The position numbers and the translations under genes are program-made. The notes under the pieces are model-generated. The model was not told the DNA's origin. It worked only from the letters and a program-made list of their open reading frames with translations, and did not search any database. From assembly GCA_965214125.1 (NCBI GenBank), contig CBDCBA010000031.1:219809-283808 (forward strand): a stretch of 64,000 nucleotides of DNA, in the 5' to 3' direction. This stretch comes from CBDCBA01 sp965214125. Lineage in GTDB: Bacteria; Planctomycetota; Phycisphaerae; Tepidisphaerales; Tepidisphaeraceae. Positions 53,860 to 61,000 of the stretch are shown here, one piece after another (position 1 is the first letter of the stretch; every line of letters begins with the position of its first letter).

Positions 53860-54696
53860 ATGGACGCTGCCGGTCGCGCGGAACAACTCCGGGCCAGCTT
53901 GAGCGCAGCCCTCGTCGACGGCCTGCGGATCGCGGCGCCCGAAACGCTCGACCTGCCGCACGGTGCAGTTGTCGGCCGCGGTCGACCGGGGTGGTGGATC
54001 AACGTCTGCGCAGGCTTGGCTACGAACGGACCCATCTCGCCCGAAACGGTTCAGGCGGTCGTCCGCCACCACGAGGACAACGGCTCGGTCCCGCAGATCG
54101 ACCTCTTCGCCGACGCCGGCGAAGCGGCGTTTGAAGTGCTGGCGGACGCCGGCTTTTCGTTGAAGGAAGCGGAGACGGCGAGCCACCTTGTCCTGCCGCA
54201 CACCGACCTCGCGGCGCCCGATGCGGACGTGCGAGAACTCGACGCCGAGTCACGGCGAGACGATCACGCCTTGACGGCGTTCATCGCGACCATGGAGCGA
54301 GGCTTCGCCGGCGACGACGCGACGCGGCTGCCGCCGGATCAGGTGGCGGAGTGGCGGCACGTCCTGCGATTGCCGGGAACGCGGTGCTTCGTCGCGGCGG
54401 TCGACGGCGAGACGGCGGGGACCGGCTCCATGATGACCACGCCGCCGCCGCCGGGGCTGCCGAAGATCGCGCTGCTGTACGCCGGTAGCGTGCGTGCGGC
54501 GTTCCGCCGGCGCGGGTTGCAGCGCGATTTGATCCTCGCCCGCCTGGCCGCGGCGCGCGACGACGGGTGCGACGCCGCGGTCGTCATGGGCGACGCGGGC
54601 GGACCGACCGATCGCAACGCCCTTCGCCTCGGCATGACGCCGCTCTGCACGGTGCTGACGCTCCACCGCCCCGCCGCCGGGCTCGTCGGCGCATGA
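53860..54696 (+). CDS. GNAT family N-acetyltransferase
   Basis: A 278-aa acetyltransferase. The GNAT domain occupies the C-terminal half: CFVAAVDGETAGTGSMMTTP (motif D), IALLYAGSVRAAFRRRGLQR with the acetyl-CoA loop RRRGLQ (motif A), and CDAAVVMGDAGGPTDRNALR. The N-terminal half may be a degenerate second GNAT-like domain. The substrate is unknown. The divergent neighbour and queA (50 nt downstream) give no hint. Confidence 0.82.
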   Translation: MDAAGRAEQLRASLSAALVDGLRIAAPETLDLPHGAVVGRGRPGWWINVCAGLATNGPISPETVQAVVRHHEDNGSVPQIDLFADAGEAAFEVLADAGFSLKEAETASHLVLPHTDLAAPDADVRELDAESRRDDHALTAFIATMERGFAGDDATRLPPDQVAEWRHVLRLPGTRCFVAAVDGETAGTGSMMTTPPPPGLPKIALLYAGSVRAAFRRRGLQRDLILARLAAARDDGCDAAVVMGDAGGPTDRNALRLGMTPLCTVLTLHRPAAGLVGA

Positions 54697-54734
54697 GGTT
54701 GGGCGCACCCGCACTCGAACGGAGCCACTCCTCC

Positions 54735-54740
54735 TAGCCT
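54735..54740 (+). promoter_or_regulatory. TANNNT start-proximal motif of queA
   Basis: TAGCCT, 5 nt before the GTG at 54746. Confidence 0.45.
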
Positions 54741-54745
54741 GTCCT

Positions 54746-55777
54746 GTGCGGACCGACGAACTCGACTTTGACCTGCCGGGCGAGCTCATCGCACAGGAGC
54801 CCCCGCCTGAACGCTCGGCGGCGCGGATGCTTTGCTACGACCGTCACACCAATGCCAACCGCCACCGGCACGTCCGCGATCTCCCGGACTTGCTGCGAGC
54901 GGGAGACCTGCTTGTCTTCAATGACACGGCCGTCGTGCCCGCCCGGTTCACGCTGCGGAAGCCGACGGGCGGATTGGTCGAGGGCCTCTGGGTCGCCGGC
55001 CGCGACACGCGGTGGCAGGTGTTGCTCAAGGGCCTTGGCGCGACGTGGCCGAGCGCACCGCTGACGTTCGCCGACGACGCGAACGTGACGGTGCGGATCA
55101 TCCGAAAGCTACCGAGCGACGGCTACGACGTCGCCTGCTCGGAGGACGCAGCGGACGTCCTGCAACGCCTTGGCCGCATGCCACTGCCGCCGTACATCAA
55201 GCGGGCGAAGGGGCACGACGCGCGGGACGATCTCGACCGCGAGCGCTACCAAACCGTTCTCGCCACGGAGCCTACGAGCGTCGCCGCCCCGACGGCCGGG
55301 CTGCACTTCACGCCGGAGTTGCTCGACGCACTCGCCACCAAAGGTGTTCGGCGAACGGCCGTTCAACTATCGGTTGGCCTGGGCACGTTCAAGACAGTGG
55401 AGGCCGATGATCTGGACAATCACGCGATGCACCGCGAGGGCTGGCATCTTCCCGCCGAAACGGCCGAGGCAATCAACGCCACGCGCGCTGCGGGCGGCCG
55501 CGTCGTCGCCGTCGGCACGACGACCTGCCGCGTCCTGGAATCGCAGCCGCCCGGCGAGATTCGAAGCGGCGAGGGCGAGACCGACCTGCTCATCCAGCCG
55601 CCGTACCGGTTCAAGCACATCGACGCCCTGCTGACGAACTTCCACCTGCCGCGCAGTACGCTGATCGCCCTCGTGGACGCCTTCGTCGGCACCGACCAAC
55701 GCCGCCGCCTCTACGCCGAGGCGATTCGCGAGCGCTACCGCTTCTTCAGCTACGGCGACTGCATGTTCGTCGAGTGA
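54746..55777 (+). CDS. queA: S-adenosylmethionine:tRNA ribosyltransferase-isomerase
   Basis: Transfers and isomerises the ribosyl part of SAM to 7-aminomethyl-7-deazaguanine in tRNA to form epoxyqueuosine. It has 343 aa, normal length. Family segments: DLPGELIAQEPPPERSAARM, LLVFNDTAVVPARF, PTAGLHFTPELLDAL, VGLGTFKTV and LLTNFHLPRSTLIALVDAF. The start GTG 54746 has no Shine-Dalgarno sequence. The tgt and queG genes are not in the window. Confidence 0.95.
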   Translation: MRTDELDFDLPGELIAQEPPPERSAARMLCYDRHTNANRHRHVRDLPDLLRAGDLLVFNDTAVVPARFTLRKPTGGLVEGLWVAGRDTRWQVLLKGLGATWPSAPLTFADDANVTVRIIRKLPSDGYDVACSEDAADVLQRLGRMPLPPYIKRAKGHDARDDLDRERYQTVLATEPTSVAAPTAGLHFTPELLDALATKGVRRTAVQLSVGLGTFKTVEADDLDNHAMHREGWHLPAETAEAINATRAAGGRVVAVGTTTCRVLESQPPGEIRSGEGETDLLIQPPYRFKHIDALLTNFHLPRSTLIALVDAFVGTDQRRRLYAEAIRERYRFFSYGDCMFVE

Positions 55778-56116
55778 CTATTCGAGAAACATCGCGGTGG
55801 CGATCAATCCGATCATCAACAGGAAGTATCCGACCGGTAACCAGTTGAATAGACGTGCCGCGCGGTCCCAGTTACGCCACTGTGAGAGCTTCGCCAGCGC
55901 GATCGAGGTGAGCCACACCACCGGATAAAGCGTTGATCCCCACAGGAACGTTGCGAATATATACTCCGCGAGCGAGAGGACTCGGTCCGGCCCGCGGTGT
56001 CCAGCAAATGACATGAGGTTCGGAAGCAGGCACAAGGGCCAGATGCCGAGGCCGACTAGTCCGAGCTGGAACGCCTCCCGGTCGCGAACTTCGACATCCG
56101 ATTTCTCTGTCACCAT
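55778..56116 (-). CDS. Small membrane protein of unknown function
   Basis: A 112-aa protein with three or four hydrophobic segments (LGLVGLGIWPLCLLPNLMSF, YIFATFLWGSTLYPVVWLTS, WLPVGYFLLMIGLIATAMFL). Base composition is more AT-rich than in its neighbours. No family is recognised. It is convergent with queA with no gap between the stop codons. The start may be ATG 56116 or the adjacent GTG. Confidence 0.6.
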   Translation of the reverse strand: MVTEKSDVEVRDREAFQLGLVGLGIWPLCLLPNLMSFAGHRGPDRVLSLAEYIFATFLWGSTLYPVVWLTSIALAKLSQWRNWDRAARLFNWLPVGYFLLMIGLIATAMFLE

Positions 56117-56142
56117 CGTTTATAGGCTACCGCTCACCATCA

Positions 56143-57336
56143 CTATAGCGCCTGAAGCCCGCGCACCTCGCCCTCTTCGGCGACGTTGTCTTCCGGCGTC
56201 GTCTTCGCCAGCGCCCGGCAGGCGGCGAGGAAGCGGCGGTCATCGAGCTCGGCCAGCGGGATGAACTCACCGGACGCCTTCTTCGGCTGGAACAGGTGCG
56301 ACGTCGTCAGGCTGATTCGCTCGAACTGCGGCACGTCGAGCGGCCGACTGACGGACGCTTCGCCGAGAGCAAGAGCGGTGCGGAGTAGGGCGGGGGCGGT
56401 TGCCTTCGTCGGCTGTTCCAAGATTGCGGCGAGGAAGTGGATGTCGCCGGGCGTGATGATGAAGAGCTTGGCCGCCGCCTCTTTGCCGGCGGGCATCACC
56501 GCGAGGAACCGAAACGCCGCCAGCGGCCGAACGTGGCGGTTGTTCCCTTTGCACAGCGTTTCGAGCTGCGCCACGCGCGCCTTGATCGCCCCCGCCGCCT
56601 CGTACGCCTGCGCGACGGCCGCCTGCTTCATGCGCAGGTGTTCACGCTCGACCGCCCCGCCGACGTCGCGCAGGACGTCGGCGGCATGGGCGACGATCGC
56701 GCGGTAGCCGTCGAGCCCGATGCCGCCGGGCGGCCCCTCGCACGGGCCGACGCACTTTTCCATCTGCCGCCACTGGCACGGGTCGCTCGCGTCGCTTGTG
56801 AGCCGGTCCCAGTCGCGGCAAAGGTCAAAGCCCTCCTCGATCGCGCGCACGATCTTGTCGGCGGCGTGCTTGTCCGGCAGCGGACCGAAGTAATCGCCGG
56901 TGCGCTTGTCGACCTGGTTTTGCCGCGTCAGGCGTGGAAACCGCGTCGCCGGGTTCACGTGGACGAACCAGGCCGGATAGAACCCGAGCACGCCGCGGTA
57001 GCTGTCGGGGAAACAGGCGCGGGCGGCCTCGAGGTAAACCCAGTCCTGCTCGAAGGCGCTGTCGACGCGGGTGTAGTAGACGGTTCGCACGACGGCCGAC
57101 AGGTCGGCGCGGCGGGTCGGCTCCTCGTCCGCATCGGGCGCGCCCAGGCGGTTGGCGAGGCTCGCCCGCAGGTTCTTCACGCACAGCAACTGGACGGGCC
57201 GATCGTCTTCGTCAGCGAGCAGATAGACGCACCATTTCGCCGGCACCACGGCCAGCAGCGCCTCGACGCCCGCGGTCGGATCGAATGCCGCGCGGTGCTC
57301 GAAGAGGCCTGAAACAGCGGGCGAAGGCGGGGTCAT
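56143..57336 (-). CDS. UvrC/Cho-like protein with degenerate GIY-YIG domain
   Basis: A 397-aa protein matching the N-terminal half of UvrC. A GIY-YIG-like region is seen (CVYLLADEDDRPVQLLCVKN then LRASLANRL), where the second YIG is replaced by LLC. The UvrC text FPRLTRQNQVDKRTGDYFGP and the four-Cys motif CQWRQMEKCVGPC, which can hold an iron-sulfur cluster, are kept. A UVR-like helix (YEAAGAIKARVAQLETLCKG) could bind UvrB. The RNase H-like and HhH domains of UvrC are absent, as in Cho. Its ATG overlaps the Gfo/Idh/MocA stop (ATGA). Whether it still cuts DNA is unclear. Confidence 0.75.
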   Translation of the reverse strand: MTPPSPAVSGLFEHRAAFDPTAGVEALLAVVPAKWCVYLLADEDDRPVQLLCVKNLRASLANRLGAPDADEEPTRRADLSAVVRTVYYTRVDSAFEQDWVYLEAARACFPDSYRGVLGFYPAWFVHVNPATRFPRLTRQNQVDKRTGDYFGPLPDKHAADKIVRAIEEGFDLCRDWDRLTSDASDPCQWRQMEKCVGPCEGPPGGIGLDGYRAIVAHAADVLRDVGGAVEREHLRMKQAAVAQAYEAAGAIKARVAQLETLCKGNNRHVRPLAAFRFLAVMPAGKEAAAKLFIITPGDIHFLAAILEQPTKATAPALLRTALALGEASVSRPLDVPQFERISLTTSHLFQPKKASGEFIPLAELDDRRFLAACRALAKTTPEDNVAEEGEVRGLQAL

Positions 57337-58403
57337 CCCGCCGACACCGTAGGTGCGAACCGCTCGGCGAAGACGACCTCGCGGCCGCCCGCGCTGCTCT
57401 CGTAGAGGGCGTCGAGAATCATCGTCGCCGTCAGCCCGTGGCGGGCGCTGAAGGCGGGCTCGCGGCCGTGGCGGATTGCGTCGACGAAGTCCGCCTGCAC
57501 GCTCGGCGTCGGCGGCAGGCCGTGGTAGAAATCATCGACCAACCCGCCGTCGCGCCGGCGGTAGAGCGAGAGCTCATTGGGTCCGCCGGCGTAGCCGACC
57601 AGCTCGCGCCGCGCGCCCGCCCCACTGCCGTAGACCTGTAACACGCGGTGCTCGTCAAGATGGTGGTGCGACGCCCAGCTCACTTCCAGCTCGGCGGCGG
57701 CGCCGTTCTCGAACCGGATGAACGCTGCCGCGAAGTCGTCGACGTCCATCTCCAGGCCCGGCGCGTCGGCATGGTCGAATTGCGTGAACGTGCGGGCCGT
57801 CAGCGTCGCGACGCGCGGGTGGCCCAGGATGAAAAGCAACTGGTCGATCTGGTGGACGCCCAGGTCCATCATCGCTCCGCCGCCGGAGCGGTCTTTCTGC
57901 ACAAAGCTCGGCTTCGCCGGAATGCCGCGCCGGCGGTGCCAGATCGTGCGGCCGAAGTAGAGCTCGCCGAGGTCGCCGTTGTCGACGAGCCGGCGAAGCT
58001 CCTGCACGTGCGAGTGGCTGCGGTGGTTGAAGTGGACCGCCAGCCGCCGGTCCGCCTGCCGGGCGGCTTCGAGCATCGCGCGGCCCTCGACGGCGTTCAT
58101 CGCCATCGGCTTCTCGACCAGCACGTGCAACCCGCGCCCGATCGCCGCCAGGCTCAGCGGCGCGTGCGTGGCGTTGGGCGTGCAGATCGCGACGGCATCA
58201 ACTTCGCCGCTGGAAAAGAGTTCGGCGGCGTCCGCGAAGGTTTGGGCGACGCCCTTCTCCGCCGCCGCGGTGGCAAGGCGGTGCGGGTCGATGTCGCACA
58301 GCGCGACCACCTCGCACCCCGCGACCGCGCGAAAGGCATCCACGTGAATCATCCCGATCCCGAGGCCGACGATGCCCACGCGCACGGTGCGATTGTCACT
58401 CAT
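57333..58403 (-). CDS. Gfo/Idh/MocA family oxidoreductase
   Basis: A 356-aa NAD(P)-dependent sugar or cyclitol oxidoreductase. Rossmann start VRVGIVGLGIGMIHVDAFRA, the characteristic VEKPMAMNAVEGRAML with the EKP motif, and the catalytic-region DLGVHQIDQLLFILG are present. The substrate is unknown; the nearby glycoside hydrolase genes suggest sugar metabolism. It is coupled by 4-nt overlaps to the genes on both sides. Confidence 0.9.
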   Translation of the reverse strand: MSDNRTVRVGIVGLGIGMIHVDAFRAVAGCEVVALCDIDPHRLATAAAEKGVAQTFADAAELFSSGEVDAVAICTPNATHAPLSLAAIGRGLHVLVEKPMAMNAVEGRAMLEAARQADRRLAVHFNHRSHSHVQELRRLVDNGDLGELYFGRTIWHRRRGIPAKPSFVQKDRSGGGAMMDLGVHQIDQLLFILGHPRVATLTARTFTQFDHADAPGLEMDVDDFAAAFIRFENGAAAELEVSWASHHHLDEHRVLQVYGSGAGARRELVGYAGGPNELSLYRRRDGGLVDDFYHGLPPTPSVQADFVDAIRHGREPAFSARHGLTATMILDALYESSAGGREVVFAERFAPTVSAG

Positions 58404-59284
58404 CGCTGCGACCATACGTGTTGCGCCGCGGCGAGGAGCCGCGCGACCGCCTCGTCTCCAGCCGGGCGTCGGCGGGCGTGGCTCAGCAGCCAAAAGACCT
58501 CCCATGCCCGCCACTCGGTTCGCGATGCTGTCGATGCGACCTCGAAGAAACTCGCGGCGGCGACGTCGGCGACGTCGGCGAGGTCGGTCGACAGCGAGGT
58601 CGTCAACTGCGCCAGGTCCGACAGCGGCGACGCGGGCCGGGCCGTCTCCCAATCAATTACCGCCGCCAGCCCGCCGGCATCGGCGAGCAGGTTTTCCGGG
58701 TAAAACTCGCCGTGCGCGAGATGCCCGCACTCGCGACGCTTGGCGAACGCGACGGCGTCGAGGGCGGCGCCGACCTCCGGCAGCAGGCCACGCAGTGGAT
58801 CGACCGACCGTCGAACCTGAGCCTCGCTCTGCCGACGACGAGCGCTCGACAAGTGCCGCGCTACCGGCCGCTCCGCAGCGGCAAAGCGACCGGCGGCCCG
58901 GCACGCAGGATGGGCCGAACGCTCCTCATCGGCGACGAACTCGGCGAGGCTCCGGCCGTCCACGCAGGTGAACACGCTCACCGTCGCCGGCCGATGCCAC
59001 CGCCGGCCACCGCACGTCCAGCTTGCCGGGAGGTCGTCCTGCGTGTGCTCCATCGGCGGAACAAGGTGATTCGTCGGCTCGCGTCGAAGTGCGCGAACGA
59101 TCTGCTGCTCGCGCAGGCATGGCTTGATCCGACGCCCGAGCTTGAGCACCTTGAGCGGCAGCCCGGCGAAGTGGACGCGGAAGACGCGGTTGTTCTCGCT
59201 CGGCAGCGGGTCGATCGCCGAGGGCGCCCGGCCGTAGAACGCGCGGGCGACGGCGGCGGCGAGATCAAGGTCCTCACTCATCAT
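58400..59284 (-). CDS. Aminoglycoside phosphotransferase-fold kinase
   Basis: A 294-aa APH/choline-kinase-like protein. The catalytic loop HGEFYPENLL (Brenner motif with Glu for the usual Asp after HG) and the metal motif VIDWETARP are present. The N-lobe is short. The middle (about residues 125-160) is Arg/Ala-rich and hard to align. It may phosphorylate a small molecule such as a sugar or amino alcohol; antibiotic resistance is not implied. Its start overlaps the protein kinase stop by 11 nt. Confidence 0.75.
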   Translation of the reverse strand: MMSEDLDLAAAVARAFYGRAPSAIDPLPSENNRVFRVHFAGLPLKVLKLGRRIKPCLREQQIVRALRREPTNHLVPPMEHTQDDLPASWTCGGRRWHRPATVSVFTCVDGRSLAEFVADEERSAHPACRAAGRFAAAERPVARHLSSARRRQSEAQVRRSVDPLRGLLPEVGAALDAVAFAKRRECGHLAHGEFYPENLLADAGGLAAVIDWETARPASPLSDLAQLTTSLSTDLADVADVAAASFFEVASTASRTEWRAWEVFWLLSHARRRPAGDEAVARLLAAAQHVWSQR

Positions 59285-60947
59285 CGGCCGCGGGCGGCTG
59301 GACCATCACGCCGCTGTTGCGGCCACCGTAGTTGTCGTTCGACTCCAGGCTCGGGTCGGCCGACGGATCCGTACGCCACTGCTGCGTGGGCAGGCCGAAG
59401 TCGAGGACGAACTTGTACTGGTGCAGCCCCGGCGACAGGTCGACGCGGGCCGTCCAGATGCCGTCGCCGTCCGGGTCCGTCAACGGGTCGGCCGTCTCCG
59501 CCCAGCCGTTGAAGTCACCGGCGATGGCGACGGTTTCGGGCGACGCCGGGAGCCGGTTGGCGTCCAGCGTGAACTCCTGCGAGACCGCCACCCCCGTCAC
59601 GTTCGCCACCCCCGCCTCCCCCGCCGGCCGCGTGTCGAGGGCCGGCGGCTGCGCCGGGCGTGGGTTGTTATCGTTGGTCACCGCGGGTGGCACCACGGCC
59701 GGGCCGCCGACGATGGGGCCATCCGTCGAGCCATTCTCCGCCCTGTTCAGCACGGCATACACGAGAGCGGCCACCCCAATGGCGCACGCGAGGCCAATCG
59801 CCCACGGCATCCACGACGCCCGTTCTTTCGGGACAACGGGCGTCGACTGCGGCGCGGCCGGCGGCGCGGCCAGCGCCGCCATGTCGGGCATGACCACGGC
59901 GGAACTCGACGCATTCACCGGCACGGTGAAGAGGCGCAGGCCGCGGCTGATGGAACGCATGTCGGCGAAGCGTTCGGCCGGATCCTTGTGCATGGCTCGC
60001 TCGACGAGCGTGACGAGCTTGGGATCAAGGTGCGGCGCCAGCCGCGCCAGCGGCGGCGGCTCGCGGTTGACCTGCGCCTTGAGCACCTCCTTGCGGCCCT
60101 TGGTCCCCTCGAACGGCCGCTTGCCGCTGAGCATGTGGTAGAGCGTGACGCCCAGGCTGTAGATGTCGCTGCGGGCGTTGGGCTCCTGGCCCTTGACGAT
60201 CTCGGGCGCCACGTAGTGGGCGGTGCCGGCGGCGCGGGTGGCGTGAAGCGGGTCGCTGACGTCGCCGCCGCTGGCGAGGCCGAAGTCGCAGACCTTGCAC
60301 CGCCCCGCGCGGCTCAGCAGCAGGTTGGCGGGTTTGACGTCGCGGTGGATAATGCCGCACTCGTGGGCGAGGCTCAGCGCGTCGCCGGCCTCGGCGCACA
60401 GGGTGCAGGCGCGGATCGGGTCGATCGGCCCGGTCGCGTTCATCGTCTCCTCAACGCTGCCCCCCTCGGCAAGCTCCATCGCGAGGAAGAAGAAGTCGCC
60501 CTTCTCGCCGACCTCGTAGATCTGGATGACGTTCGGGTGCTCCAGCGCTGCGGCGGCGCGGGCCTCGGTGGCAACGCGCGAGAAGTCGCTGGCGGGCATT
60601 CCACCGCGCGTGGTCGTCGACAGCAGCTTGAGCGCGATCCGCCGGCGCAGCGTGGTGTCCTCGGCCTCGAACACCCGGCCCCAACTGCCGCGCCCCAACA
60701 GCGAGACGATGCGAAAGCGCCCCACCCGCTTGCCCTGCCATTTGGGCACCTTCGCCCCCGGCACGGCGACGGGCTCGCCCGGCGGACGCGGCATCGGCTG
60801 GCCCGCGTCCGAGAGCTCGGCCATGCGGTCGCTCAGGTCCGAATCGGCAACGTCGGTCACGTCGGCGCGCAGCACACTCGACCCGCCCGAATCGCCAGCG
60901 CCGGGGGTTTCCTGGAGGTCGGGAACGTCGGAGTCGTGGTCGCTCAC
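59274..60947 (-). CDS. Ser/Thr protein kinase with membrane helix and AMPK-beta-like (CBM48) domain
   Basis: A 557-aa protein. An acidic N-terminal tail is followed by a Hanks-type kinase domain of about residues 78-340: GRGSWGRVFEAED P-loop, K107, HRDVKPANLL at 201 and DFG at 221, with GTAHYVAPEI and SDIYSLGVTLYHMLSGKRPF. One membrane helix (about 380-400) leads to a Pro-rich stalk and an outer domain at about 470-549 (AIAGDFNGW, DGIWTARVDLSPGLHQYKFV) like the glycogen-binding module of AMPK beta. It lies next to a GH9 gene, so polysaccharide sensing is an attractive inference. GTG 60947 is preferred; GTG 60980 is possible. Confidence 0.85.
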   Translation of the reverse strand: MSDHDSDVPDLQETPGAGDSGGSSVLRADVTDVADSDLSDRMAELSDAGQPMPRPPGEPVAVPGAKVPKWQGKRVGRFRIVSLLGRGSWGRVFEAEDTTLRRRIALKLLSTTTRGGMPASDFSRVATEARAAAALEHPNVIQIYEVGEKGDFFFLAMELAEGGSVEETMNATGPIDPIRACTLCAEAGDALSLAHECGIIHRDVKPANLLLSRAGRCKVCDFGLASGGDVSDPLHATRAAGTAHYVAPEIVKGQEPNARSDIYSLGVTLYHMLSGKRPFEGTKGRKEVLKAQVNREPPPLARLAPHLDPKLVTLVERAMHKDPAERFADMRSISRGLRLFTVPVNASSSAVVMPDMAALAAPPAAPQSTPVVPKERASWMPWAIGLACAIGVAALVYAVLNRAENGSTDGPIVGGPAVVPPAVTNDNNPRPAQPPALDTRPAGEAGVANVTGVAVSQEFTLDANRLPASPETVAIAGDFNGWAETADPLTDPDGDGIWTARVDLSPGLHQYKFVLDFGLPTQQWRTDPSADPSLESNDNYGGRNSGVMVQPPAADDE

Positions 60948-61000
60948 AGGGTGTTGCTTCGCTCGCGTCGGCCAACCCACCCCCCGGACAGCCCGCTACT

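Noticed and set aside
58400..59284. An aminoglycoside resistance gene
   Set aside because: Only the general APH fold motifs are present; the gene is coupled to metabolic genes and has no mobile context.
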